Source: Cytophagales bacterium
GTDB lineage: Bacteria; Bacteroidota; Bacteroidia; Cytophagales; UBA9547
Assembly: GCA_025360395.1 (NCBI GenBank)
Contig: JANYCH010000334.1
Location: 1-18,684, forward strand
Length of the DNA stretch: 18,684 nucleotides
Reading direction: 5' to 3'
Part shown: positions 1 to 9,022 of the stretch, piece by piece
Layout of the letters: each line of letters starts with the position of its first letter
Numbering within the stretch: position 1 is the first letter of the stretch
The notes under the pieces: generated by a model
Databases searched by the model: none
Told to the model about the DNA's origin: nothing
Seen by the model: only the letters and a program-made list of their open reading frames with translations
Translations under genes and position numbers: made by a program

Positions 1-1
1 T

Positions 2-1462
2 ATCCGTAATATTAGAAAGGCTATTTTTGATAATGTTTCACAATTGCACCTTGGTTTTTTTACTAATGAAAAGAAAGGGGATATCATGTCACGCCTTACG
101 AGCGATGTACAGGAGTTAGAATACACTGTTTCTGCAACTTTGAGCGGAATGCTAAAAGATCCAATCAGCATTATTGGCTATTTTATTTTTCTGTTTTATA
201 TGTCAGCTGAACTAACCATTTTTTGCCTGATTTATTTCCCTATATCAAGTTTGATACTGGCCCAGATTGTAAAATCTTTGAAAAAGCAGGCAATGGATGG
301 GCAAACTGCCATCAGCAACATTATGAGCATGCTGGATGAAACCCTTTCAGGCATTAAAATTGTAAAAGCATTCAATGCAAGGGGCTTTGTAACTGATAAA
401 TTTGACCATCTAAACAACAGGTATTCTGATGTTTACCGTTCTATGCAAAATAAAAGGGACCTGGCTTCACCTGTTTCCGAATTTCTAGGAGTTACCCTTG
501 TTACGGGATTGCTATTATATGGTGGAATGTTGGTTTTAAATAAAGAATCTTCTTTAACAGGTGTTCAATTTATAGCTTATATTATCCTGATCGTGCAAAC
601 TTTGATCCCTGTTAAATCTATGTCTTCTTCTTACAGCACTATCCAGAGAGGATTGGTAGCAGGGGAAAGGATATTTGAGTTGACCGATGCTAAAACCCTG
701 ATCAAGGATGCTGAAAATGCAAAAGAGATACAAAGGTTTTCAAAAGAAATAGAATTTGTAAATGTTGGATTTGCCTACAAAGGCAAACAGGTATTGCATG
801 AGATTAATTTAAAAATTGAAAAAGGGAAAACTATTGCGCTTGTCGGGCCATCAGGTGGAGGAAAATCTACACTGGCGGATCTTTTACCCAGATTTTATGA
901 TGTTCAGGAAGGCGATATTAAGATTGATTCTTTGTCCCTAAAAGACTGTACTTTACATTCTTTGCGCAATAAAATGGGGATAGTAGGGCAAGAGGCCATT
1001 TTATTTAATGATACCATTTTTAATAATATCGCATTTGGCAAAATTGATGCAACCCTCCAGGATGTTGAAAATGCTGCTAAAATTGCCAATGCCCATGACT
1101 TTATTGTCCAGACGGAAAATGGTTACCAGACTGTAATAGGAGAGAGAGGTTCCAGGCTTTCAGGCGGACAGAGACAGAGATTGAGTATTGCAAGAGCAGT
1201 ATTAAGAAATCCAGAAATCCTGATTCTGGACGAAGCAACCTCTGCTTTAGATAATGAGTCTGAAAAGCTAGTGCAAGAGGCACTTAATAAGTTAATGAAA
1301 GGTCGGACATCGCTTGTCATTGCCCACAGGTTGACTACTATTCAACAGGCTGATGAGATCGTGGTGATAGACAAAGGAAGAATTGTGGAACAAGGACCGC
1401 ACGAGGTCTTACTGGCTAAAGAGGGTTTGTATAAAAAGCTTTGGGGTATGGCGGAGTTTTAG
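2..1462 (+). CDS. ABC exporter, fused permease and ATPase (MsbA-like), 5' end missing
   Basis: This is an inner-membrane half-transporter that would act as a dimer to flip a lipid or drug out of the cytoplasmic leaflet. The reading frame is open from base 2, so the start and first membrane helices lie outside the window. The visible part begins in the ABC transmembrane domain and runs into a complete nucleotide-binding domain. Walker A (GPSGGGKS) is at 845-868, the signature LSGGQ at 1157-1171, Walker B (ILILDE) at 1217-1234 and the switch histidine (IAHRL) at 1325. All catalytic motifs are intact. The overall layout is that of the MsbA/lipid A export and multidrug group; the substrate cannot be told from sequence. 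The next gene starts 27 bases after the stop on the same strand, so co-transcription is likely. Confidence 0.93.
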   Translation: MRNIRKAIFDNVSQLHLGFFTNEKKGDIMSRLTSDVQELEYTVSATLSGMLKDPISIIGYFIFLFYMSAELTIFCLIYFPISSLILAQIVKSLKKQAMDGQTAISNIMSMLDETLSGIKIVKAFNARGFVTDKFDHLNNRYSDVYRSMQNKRDLASPVSEFLGVTLVTGLLLYGGMLVLNKESSLTGVQFIAYIILIVQTLIPVKSMSSSYSTIQRGLVAGERIFELTDAKTLIKDAENAKEIQRFSKEIEFVNVGFAYKGKQVLHEINLKIEKGKTIALVGPSGGGKSTLADLLPRFYDVQEGDIKIDSLSLKDCTLHSLRNKMGIVGQEAILFNDTIFNNIAFGKIDATLQDVENAAKIANAHDFIVQTENGYQTVIGERGSRLSGGQRQRLSIARAVLRNPEILILDEATSALDNESEKLVQEALNKLMKGRTSLVIAHRLTTIQQADEIVVIDKGRIVEQGPHEVLLAKEGLYKKLWGMAEF

Positions 1463-1488
1463 TTAATCTTATAAATTCTGACATAATT

Positions 1489-2734
1489 ATGATCATCAAA
1501 AAACTACTTGTCCCCTTTATTAACGATAAGATTCTTTTAAATGCCGAGCGTTGCTACATCGCCTCTGCTGCCATTTCAGAACCTGCCTTTGATTTTCTGT
1601 TGAGCAAGCTTCCTCCTAAATGCAAGATTGACATTATAACCGGCCTAGACCAACCTACTGATCCAAATGTTCTTTTGAAAGCCTTAAGGCAATATCCTAA
1701 CCGGATTAACTTTAAAATTCATACCAAAAACTTATTCCATCCCAACGTTTACATTTTTGACTTGCCCTTCCGGAAAATGGTGGCTTTTATTGGTTCCGGC
1801 AATTTTACCATGGGCGGTTTTAAGGACCAGGAAGAACTTTCTTATAAAATAGAGACAGAAAAATCTGTTGAAGAAATTAAAACATGGTTTAGGTCTCACT
1901 TTGAATATGCTGAAGACCTTTCAGAGAAGATCCTGACGGAATATGAAGAGATTTACCCTTTCATAATAGAAAGAGTAACTGAAAACAACAGAGATAAAAG
2001 AGATTTCCTTGGAAGCCATTACCAGTTCTTTTAACTGGGAAAGAGCCATTCTCAAAGACCAATATTTTCAAGAGGAAGATTTCAGGACCTTTGAAAACAC
2101 TAAAGCTTCCTTAAACACCCAGCTGGTCCGGTTTCAGCGGACAGAGGTTGAAACCAAGCTTCTTAACCTCCACGAACTGTTAAAGCCATTCATAAAAACA
2201 CTGAAGCTACATTCAGATCCAAAACAGGTGGTGAGTAGTTTGTATCCGGAACATCATAGGGAACATAAATTAAGGGGTATGTGGCTGGCCTTAGGAAGGG
2301 GAGAGACAGAGCTGAAAAAGCTTCATACAAACCTTTTAAATATGATGAGCATTCAGATTATCATTCTCAGAAAAGAACTGGGAATATGGCTGGTACCCGG
2401 GAAACCAAATTGTGGCAAGGCTGATAGAGAATATTTCAGAAATGAAATGAAAAGCGAAACCTTCAGAAAGAAATTTTATGACCTTTTTAAAGCGCTTGGT
2501 GATGATTATTGGATTGAAATAGGAGGAGAGAAACACAAGACTGCCACTTTTAAAAGTGCTGAGCAATTGGAGGAACATACATCGAAAGACAATTTAAACA
2601 ACCATTTTATAATTGGCCGGAACTATCTTCCTAACCATCCTGACTTATCATCGGCAGTGATAATCAGCACCCTTCAAAATGAAATGACTAAGTTAAATTC
2701 CTTGTACACCTTGATGAAAGACAACGCAATCTAA
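1489..2734 (+). pseudogene. Phospholipase D-like protein, frameshifted
   Basis: Two overlapping open frames together make one PLD-like protein of about 414 residues. The first runs from ATG 1489 to a stop at 2034; the second is open through the overlap and ends at 2734. The frames join cleanly if one A is removed from the AAAA run at 1996-1999. The continued protein would then read ...RDKEISLEAITSSFNWE. The N-terminal half carries the PLD fold: HPNVYIF around residues 84-90, then IGSGNFTMGG and a following acidic stretch. Known PLD/HKD proteins have HxK here, and this copy has Asn (codon 1744-1746) where the catalytic Lys is expected. The C-terminal half has no second HKD motif. An earlier in-frame ATG at 1441 overlaps the ABC gene, and I prefer 1489. 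Either this is a decaying gene or the shift is an assembly error; the Lys to Asn change is independent of the shift. Confidence 0.8.
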
Positions 2735-2812
2735 ATCAGCTTATATATCCTGATCAATAAACAAGAAATTTATTAACTGGCAGAGTTTTTATATCTGTTA
2801 ATCACTTGCACG

Positions 2813-3559
2813 ATGGATACAAGAGGAATTTTAAGGATAGGGACAAGCGGGATTGTGGTGCCAGGCACAAAACAAGATTATCCGGAGCAATACCGGTCAG
2901 GAAGCCGGCTATCTTACTACAGCTCATTATTTCCTACTGTAGAAATAAACAGTACTTTCCATAAAATTCCCATGCCCTCCACTTTGGCAAAATGGTCCGC
3001 TGAGGTACCGGAATCATTTAAATTTACTGTAAAACTTTGGCAGGGAATTACCCATGCAAAAAAACTGAAAATCAATTCTGACGACATAGATTTGTTCATG
3101 AATACTGTAGATAGTATTGGAAATAAAAAAGGCTGTTTACTCGTACAGTTTCCGGGAAGCATTACATCAGATTATTAAGAAGAGGTGGAAGAAATCCTGG
3201 AAAGGATAAGCAGCAAAGAAAAAAAAGATAATTGGCAGCTTGCCATAGAGCTTAGAAATAAAAGCTGGTATCATGACTTTACCTTTCAAATGCTGGATAA
3301 ATATGATGTTTCGCTTGTTTACCATGATTTAGCAGCATCCAAACCATCCTCTATAAATCAAAAAAGCAATGTTGTATATTTAAGATTCCATGGGCCAACC
3401 GGGAATTACAGAGAAACATATTCAGATAACTTTCTTCAGGGTCAGGCCATTTTTATCCGCAGGTGGTTGTCTGAAGGCAAAGAAGTTTATGTATATTTCA
3501 ATAACACCATGGGAGGTGCTTTGGTCAATGCCCGGTATCTACAGGAAATACTAGAATAA
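2813..3559 (+). pseudogene. DUF72 (YecE-like) protein split by an in-frame stop
   Basis: The frame encodes a full-length DUF72 protein of about 248 positions, interrupted by TAA at 3176-3178 as codon 122. Both halves are in the same frame and both are clearly DUF72. The N-terminal part has IGTSGIVVPG, an SYYSSLFPTVEINSTFH stretch and LLVQFPGS. The C-terminal part has IELRNKSW, VYHDLA, YLRFHGP and VYVYFNNTMGG. Nothing else is missing, so one base change would restore the gene. The family is a TIM-barrel-like fold of unknown biochemical role. The second half could in principle start at GTG 3185, but a separate half barrel is unlikely to work. The gene lies 78 bases after the broken PLD-like gene and 8 bases before the DCC gene on the same strand. 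Confidence 0.85.
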
Positions 3560-3567
3560 ATTCTTCA

Positions 3568-4005
3568 ATGGACATATATAAAGACTCAAAGAATCTATAT
3601 CACAATTTGCCCGAACATCTCATCTTATTCGATGGGGTATGTAATTTATGCAATGCAGTTGTGCAGTTCATTTTAAAACATGATTCCATGAAAAAATTCA
3701 AATTTGGTTCATTACAATCTATAGAAGGACAAAAATTACTCAAACTTGCAAATCTTCCCGGTCAGAATTTCGATACTTTCGTATACTTCAGAAATGGAAA
3801 ATTGATGGTGAAATCAACAGCTGCTTTATTTGTTTTAAAAGAAATGGGAGGAAAATTTAGCTGGTTTTTTATATTTATTATTTTACCAAAAATAATACGG
3901 GATAGTATCTATGCAATTGTTTCAAAAACAAGGTATTCCATGTGGGGTAAAAAAAATGAATGTATGATGCCTGATCCTTCCTTCAATGACAGGTTTATTT
4001 CTTAG
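3568..4005 (+). CDS. DCC-family thiol-disulfide oxidoreductase (DUF393)
   Basis: The protein has 145 residues, about the usual length for the family. The defining motif FDGVCNLCNA is at residues 21-30, with Asp22 and the redox pair Cys25 and Cys28 in a thioredoxin-like CxxC setting. Downstream are the family's FGSLQS and a conserved VKSTAALFVLKEMGG segment. A hydrophobic stretch at about 95-118 could sit in or on the membrane. No signal peptide is seen. The family is predicted to do thiol-disulfide exchange, but physiological substrates are not established. It starts only 8 bases after the disrupted DUF72 gene, so it probably shares a transcript with the upstream genes. Confidence 0.88.
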   Translation: MDIYKDSKNLYHNLPEHLILFDGVCNLCNAVVQFILKHDSMKKFKFGSLQSIEGQKLLKLANLPGQNFDTFVYFRNGKLMVKSTAALFVLKEMGGKFSWFFIFIILPKIIRDSIYAIVSKTRYSMWGKKNECMMPDPSFNDRFIS

Positions 4006-4047
4006 TTTTCAGGTAATAATTCCCAAACTTTATAATCCATCAAAGCC

Positions 4048-4371
4048 ATGAGGCTATTAAAAGATTTGCCAAACGACCTTTCAGTATTAAGTCTCTTCAG
4101 AATATTCAGGGAAGGAAAAATGAAATTGCCGTTGGTTGAATATGAAAACATGGAAGGTTTGACGCGTGAAAGCTTCAAAATCCTTGAAAAGGAAGGTTAT
4201 GTACACTTATTTACAGGCGAATATGATGAAGAAACTGGCACTCAGGATGCAGAAACTATGTTATATTGCTTTTTAACAAAGGATGGCCTTGAATTATACA
4301 GGGAATTAAGGTTAAAGAACTTAGGATATGTAAAACAGTTTTTCCTTAACCTGAAGAGCGTTATAAGTTAA
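4048..4371 (+). CDS. Hypothetical protein, 107 residues
   Basis: I do not recognise this family. The protein is soluble-looking, with no signal peptide or membrane segment. The N-terminal half (about 1-55) is helical and contains LTRESFKILEKEGYVHLF, which resembles the recognition helix and turn of a small winged-helix fold. An acidic stretch DEETGTQDAE follows, then LTKDGLELYRELRLKN, which resembles the end of such domains. This suggests a possible small regulator, but the evidence is only the general pattern. It starts 42 bases after the DCC gene on the same strand and is the last gene of the rightward series before the convergent lipocalin gene. Confidence 0.6.
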   Translation: MRLLKDLPNDLSVLSLFRIFREGKMKLPLVEYENMEGLTRESFKILEKEGYVHLFTGEYDEETGTQDAETMLYCFLTKDGLELYRELRLKNLGYVKQFFLNLKSVIS

Positions 4372-4408
4372 ATACTATATAACTAACTTAATCCTTCCTG
4401 TTCAAGCC

Positions 4409-4945
4409 TTAATCCTGTTCTACCCAAACCAGGTCTGTTAGGTTATATCCAAGGCTACTGGCTTTTTGAAGGTACGCTTTCTTAATATTTTCTGGCATAG
4501 TCTTTTCTCTCGATAGTATCCATAGATAATTAAGGTCTTTACCAGCAATCAACGCATATTTATAATCCGGATCAATCGCAATTACATTGTATCCGGCATA
4601 AAAAGGACCAAAGAAAGAAACCTTTAATCGGGCTTCATTATTGTCGCCAGCAAACTTTGCCTTGCCAATTGCCTCTACCAGCTTATTGCTTTTAATATTA
4701 AAACCTTTGTTTACCACCTTAATACTCCCATTTTGATTTAAAGAATATTCTGCTGTAGTATTTTTAAGATTACGCTCAAATCTGTAATCAAATCTTGCTA
4801 TTTCATACCATTTTCCAAGATACTTTTTGGTATCAAACGGTTTTACAGCAGTTGCACCTCTTGGAATAGATTTACAGGAACTCAAAAACAAAAATGCCCC
4901 TGATCCTATAATTGCACTTAAAAAAATCAGATTATTTACTTTCAT
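4409..4945 (-). CDS. blc: Blc-type lipocalin lipoprotein
   Basis: The 178-residue protein starts with a lipoprotein signal peptide whose lipobox is LSSC, with Cys24 as the lipidated residue. Mature sequence has the lipocalin hallmark GKWYEIAR at residues 44-51. After it come the bacterial Blc features: RNLKNTTAEYSL, GKAKF, LKVSFFGPFYAGY and the C-terminal YLWILSREKTMPE. Blc proteins are outer-membrane lipoproteins that bind fatty acids or lysophospholipids and are linked to envelope stress and membrane repair. The length matches the family. The gene is divergent from the AI-2E family gene across a 108-bp gap that must hold both promoters. The tail of the upstream rightward gene lies 37 bases from its 3' end, so transcription is convergent there. 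Confidence 0.92.
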   Translation of the reverse strand: MKVNNLIFLSAIIGSGAFLFLSSCKSIPRGATAVKPFDTKKYLGKWYEIARFDYRFERNLKNTTAEYSLNQNGSIKVVNKGFNIKSNKLVEAIGKAKFAGDNNEARLKVSFFGPFYAGYNVIAIDPDYKYALIAGKDLNYLWILSREKTMPENIKKAYLQKASSLGYNLTDLVWVEQD

Positions 4946-5053
4946 TTGTTTATTATATAATTAAATCTAATCTGAAAAATAATCTAGCCATGGCTTTTAT
5001 GATTATTATTATTCAGGCACGGTAATTTCAAAAAAATAAGCTTTTATTAATAG

Positions 5054-6151
5054 ATGAAATCATTAGATACTTACGAAACACCGTTTTATAAAAAACTTGC
5101 CTTCGTTCTTTTTTGCCTGATGGCTATTGGTTACCTGGCCTTACTTGGTAAAAAGTTGCTGGCTCCGTTGTTGTTTTCAATGTTGTTTGCCATTGTACTC
5201 TTACCAGTTGCCAAATTCTTTGAATTAAGGTTCAAACTTCCCAGGGCATTGTCCTCTTTGTTTTCATTAGTTCTGTTCATCGCTTTCTTAGGATCTATAT
5301 TTTATCTTGTCGGATCACAAGTGTCGAATTTGGCTTCAGATTGGCCCCAATTTAAAGAGCAATTAAACAATTCACTTCAAACTTTGAAAGATTGGGTTGA
5401 AAGCAATTTTCACATCAATCCACGCAAACAGGTAAAATACATTAACGATGCTTCTTCCTCAGTATTATCTTCAGGTTCAGAGATCGTTAGTACTACCTTT
5501 TTCTCATTATCATCTGTCATGTTGTTCCTTGTTTTCACCATGATCGATATTTTCTTCCTTCTAATGTACCGAAGATTGATTCTCCATTTTCTCATTGCAG
5601 TATTTAAAAAGGAAGATTCGCATATTGTATATTCCATAGTTGAAGAAGTTCAAACCATTATCCGAAAATACATAATTGGGCTTTTGCTGGAGATGGCAAT
5701 AGTGACAACACTGGTGTTTCTTGCATTTTGGATCCTTGGAATAAAATATGCAATCTTACTTGGCCTTTTAACCGGAATGCTCAATCTTATTCCTTACCTG
5801 GGAATTTTTACTGCCCTGATTATAAGTTCTCTTATCACCTTTGCAACCGCAGCGGCAGTAACCAAGGTATTGATAGTTGCAGTAGTCCTTTTTGCTACGC
5901 ATTTGATAGATGCCAATATTCTATTGCCCCTTGTAGTAGCGTCTAAAGTTAAGATCAATGCCCTTATCACCATTCTGGGTGTTATTCTAGGAGAAATGAT
6001 CTGGGGAATACCCGGCATGTTCCTTTCTATACCGGTAATAGCCATTATTAAAATAATATTTGACAGGGTAGAAAGCCTTCAGCCCTGGGGTATGTTGCTT
6101 GGAGAAGAAAGCAAAGAGAATAAGGTTACTGTGGCTAAAGATGAATATTGA
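5054..6151 (+). CDS. AI-2E family transporter (PerM/UPF0118)
   Basis: The 365-residue protein has the family's typical size and membrane layout. There are two N-terminal hydrophobic segments at about 16-48, a third near 62-88 and a soluble helical region at about 90-140. The remaining hydrophobic segments fill 145-335. Recognisable family stretches include LFSMLFAIVLLPVAKFFE, GLLTGMLNLIPYLGIFTAL and the C-terminal LGVILGEMIWGIPGMFLSIP. Members are inner-membrane proteins; one is implicated in autoinducer-2 release and others in sodium/proton exchange, so the substrate here is open. The gene is convergent with the FAD dehydrogenase, with only 17 bases between the two stops. Confidence 0.92.
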   Translation: MKSLDTYETPFYKKLAFVLFCLMAIGYLALLGKKLLAPLLFSMLFAIVLLPVAKFFELRFKLPRALSSLFSLVLFIAFLGSIFYLVGSQVSNLASDWPQFKEQLNNSLQTLKDWVESNFHINPRKQVKYINDASSSVLSSGSEIVSTTFFSLSSVMLFLVFTMIDIFFLLMYRRLILHFLIAVFKKEDSHIVYSIVEEVQTIIRKYIIGLLLEMAIVTTLVFLAFWILGIKYAILLGLLTGMLNLIPYLGIFTALIISSLITFATAAAVTKVLIVAVVLFATHLIDANILLPLVVASKVKINALITILGVILGEMIWGIPGMFLSIPVIAIIKIIFDRVESLQPWGMLLGEESKENKVTVAKDEY

Positions 6152-6168
6152 AGATAGACATGAATTTG

Positions 6169-8985
6169 TCAGCTCACTTCATCCAGCAAATAGAGCAGGG
6201 AAACATAATCCTTCCCGGTTGTTTCTGAAAGGGCAATTTCACATGTCCTTCCGGTTGAATAATGGCCGTCACAGTCATGCTTTTTAACCTCCTCTGCTTC
6301 CAGCCTGGTGGCTGACTTTATCAGTTCAGGAAAGAAGAACCCACGGTCACCGGCCATTCCGCAACAGCCAGCATGCTGTGGGATTATAACCTTTTCCGCA
6401 CAGGCATCGGCCACCATTTTGAGCTTGCCATTCAATTTCATTTTCTCCAGAGAGCAAACAGGGTGCAGGGTGATTGATTGCTTTTTTTGAATTATCGCAA
6501 TTTTCGGTAGCAGAAAGTCAGCCGCAAATTCAGTGACATCCATGATTTTTAGTTTTAATAATCTGGCCTTATTGACCTCAGAAAGGAGAGGAGCAGATTG
6601 ATGAAGCGTGAATGCACAGGAGGTTACATCTGTCAATACAGGATATTTTCCATCTTCTGATTCATTCCATATCCATTCAATAGAATCATTGGCTGCAATG
6701 ATTGCGGCGTCCGTAAATCCTTTTGATGAAAAAGCCTGTCCGCAACATAACCCCTTATTTTTATTAATAACTAACTGAATATTAGACTTATTGCATAGAC
6801 TTAACAAAGTGTCAGTTAAAGAAATGTGCTTTTTATTGCCGCCCATCATGCGGTGTATACAAGTTGTATACATTACAATCTTGTCCGAGAGATTGCGACC
6901 CGAAGAATCATCTGATAATGAAGGAGTTGAAACACTGTTTAGCCATTGAGGAAATGGTACATGGAAAGATCTCAACCAAGAAGTAAGGTTGTATAAAAGG
7001 TTCTTATTCAGAAGCTTATTGACAAAAAATCCTGTATTTAAAAGTAACTTTACAAACCACTCAACAAATTTAAAATTTCGGATAACCAACACGGCCGTTT
7101 TGTTAGCAAACCCGGAATGGTTTTCCTTTCTTAGCCTTTTAATTAATGTCCCTGTATTAATGTCAACCGGACAATCTGTAGCGCACAATCCATCTACTGC
7201 GCAGGTTTCCATGCCATCATACAGGTACTCCTGGCTGACCTTCTTTCTTAAATGTAAGGGTTGAGTAAGGTCAGATAAAAACCGTCTTACTACAATTCTT
7301 TTTCGTGGGGTTAGAGTAATATCACGGCTGGGACAAAGCCTTTCGCAAAAGCCACATTCTATGCATTTGTCCACTTCCTCTTCTACAATAGGAAGGGTTT
7401 TCAGGTTTTTAAGATGTAACTGCTTGTCAGAAGTAATGATCACTCCCGGATTTAACAGGTTCAAAGGATCAGTTACTTCCTTTAGCTCTTTCATGATTGC
7501 GTAGGCTTCAGGACCCCACTCAGTTTCCACAAAAGGAGCCATGTTCCTTCCAGTACCATGTTCTGCTTTTAAAGAACCATGGTACTTATTTACCACCAGG
7601 CTCACCATTTCCTCAATAAAACGAGAATATTGATCCACTTCAGCAGAAGTTTCAAATGCCTGGGTAACTACAAAATGTAGGTTGCCATCTTTTGCATGAC
7701 CAAAAATGATGGCGTTCTTGTATTGATGTTTTAAAAACAGTAGCTGAAGATCCTTCACAGCTTCAGCAAGATGTTCCACCGGAAAAGCAAGATCTTCCAG
7801 GATAACAGTCGTTCCCTGTTTTCGGATGGCACCAACAGCAGGAAAAAGGCCTTTTCTGATCTTCCACAGCAAAGCTTGCTGGTAAGGATCAAAGGTGAAT
7901 TCAATGGGAGAGGAGGTGATTAGGGTATTCAGGTATGATCCGGCAGCAGTTAATGCAGATTCAAGGCCTTCCTTTGTTGGCGACTGGTATTCAACTAATA
8001 ATGCCGCCGCATCTTCTGGCAAAGTTTTCAATACAGCTGGTAGACCCTCAAGGTGTTCAATGGCCCTTAAAGAGGCCCGATCCATTAATTCTAAAGCTTC
8101 CGCATTGGAATCTTTTAAAGGAATTATTGCATTGCAGGCATCAGCAATTGTGGAGAAAAGAATCAAAGAAGTTGCTTTGAAGGACATGTCAGGGAGCGTT
8201 TCCATAACAGCTTCTCCAATAAATGCGAGAGTACCTTCAGAACCAATCAGCAAATGGGCAAAGATGTCTAAAGGACTTTCGTAATCAAGAAAAGAATTAA
8301 GTGAATAGCCAACCGTATTTTTGAGCAGGTACTTGTGGTTGATTTTATTCTTTAAATCATGAGAGCTTATGATCCTTTGCTTTAATTCAACCAATTTGTC
8401 AGCAAGAGCAGGTTCCTCTGATACAAACCTCTGATAATCAGTTGGATTTCCCGTATCAAATTCATTGCCGGAAAACAGGACGAAACGAATGAATTTGATG
8501 GTATGATAGGAATTGTGTTTTACGCCACAACACATTCCGCTTGCATTGTTTGCCAGTATACCGCCCATCATAGCAGATGCGATAGAAGAGGGGTCAGGGC
8601 CTATTTTTCTCCCGTATTTTTTCAGTGAAATATTTACCCAGGAACCGATGGCTCCCGGAGATACTCTGACCAAAGTACCATTGTTTTCCGGTAGTATTTT
8701 TCTCCAGTGCTGGCTTAGGTCAACTAAAATTCCATCGGTTACAGATTGGCCTGATAAGCTTGTTCCGCCAGTCCTGAATGTAACGGGAATGTTCAAGTTC
8801 CTGGAAACAAGGAAGATTTTCTTAATTTCTTCAATGCTTTCAGGAAGTACAATTAATTGAGGTGTTAACTTGTAAAAGCCTGCATCACTGGCATATGCAA
8901 CACGATCAATCAATCTTGACCTGATCCTTTCTGAAGGGAGGAAGACTTTGAGGGCAGTTTCCAGTTCTTTATGGCTTTCTTTCAA
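6169..8985 (-). CDS. FAD-linked oxidase fused to Fe-S and CCG domains (D-lactate or D-2-hydroxyglutarate dehydrogenase type)
   Basis: This 938-residue protein probably oxidises a D-2-hydroxy acid and passes electrons through Fe-S clusters to the respiratory chain. FAD_binding_4 spans about 40-270, with the FAD loop FRTGGTSLSGQ at 70-80. The FAD-oxidase C-terminal domain follows to about 515 and includes FGHAKDGNLHF at 428-438. A first 4Fe-4S motif has Cys541, 544, 547 and 551. A second site, CAVDGLCATDCP at 595-606, has Asp where a classic cluster has its second Cys, which I recall as normal for this group. Two CCG heterodisulfide-type domains have CCG at 747-749 and 874-876. The only usable start is TTG at 8985, directly after an in-frame TAA; the next ATG is at residue 139, inside the FAD domain. 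It lies 37 bases behind the cupin gene. Confidence 0.9.
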   Translation of the reverse strand: MKESHKELETALKVFLPSERIRSRLIDRVAYASDAGFYKLTPQLIVLPESIEEIKKIFLVSRNLNIPVTFRTGGTSLSGQSVTDGILVDLSQHWRKILPENNGTLVRVSPGAIGSWVNISLKKYGRKIGPDPSSIASAMMGGILANNASGMCCGVKHNSYHTIKFIRFVLFSGNEFDTGNPTDYQRFVSEEPALADKLVELKQRIISSHDLKNKINHKYLLKNTVGYSLNSFLDYESPLDIFAHLLIGSEGTLAFIGEAVMETLPDMSFKATSLILFSTIADACNAIIPLKDSNAEALELMDRASLRAIEHLEGLPAVLKTLPEDAAALLVEYQSPTKEGLESALTAAGSYLNTLITSSPIEFTFDPYQQALLWKIRKGLFPAVGAIRKQGTTVILEDLAFPVEHLAEAVKDLQLLFLKHQYKNAIIFGHAKDGNLHFVVTQAFETSAEVDQYSRFIEEMVSLVVNKYHGSLKAEHGTGRNMAPFVETEWGPEAYAIMKELKEVTDPLNLLNPGVIITSDKQLHLKNLKTLPIVEEEVDKCIECGFCERLCPSRDITLTPRKRIVVRRFLSDLTQPLHLRKKVSQEYLYDGMETCAVDGLCATDCPVDINTGTLIKRLRKENHSGFANKTAVLVIRNFKFVEWFVKLLLNTGFFVNKLLNKNLLYNLTSWLRSFHVPFPQWLNSVSTPSLSDDSSGRNLSDKIVMYTTCIHRMMGGNKKHISLTDTLLSLCNKSNIQLVINKNKGLCCGQAFSSKGFTDAAIIAANDSIEWIWNESEDGKYPVLTDVTSCAFTLHQSAPLLSEVNKARLLKLKIMDVTEFAADFLLPKIAIIQKKQSITLHPVCSLEKMKLNGKLKMVADACAEKVIIPQHAGCCGMAGDRGFFFPELIKSATRLEAEEVKKHDCDGHYSTGRTCEIALSETTGKDYVSLLYLLDEVS

Positions 8986-9022
8986 TTAAAGTAAAGCTTT
9001 AGGTAAGGATAATGATATAAAA

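Noticed and set aside
3185..3559. Second half of DUF72 as an independent gene starting at GTG
   Set aside because: It continues the same frame after one stop and the family fold needs both halves.
7895..8284. 129-residue frame antisense to the dehydrogenase
   Set aside because: It lies fully inside a well-supported gene on the other strand and has no recognisable features.
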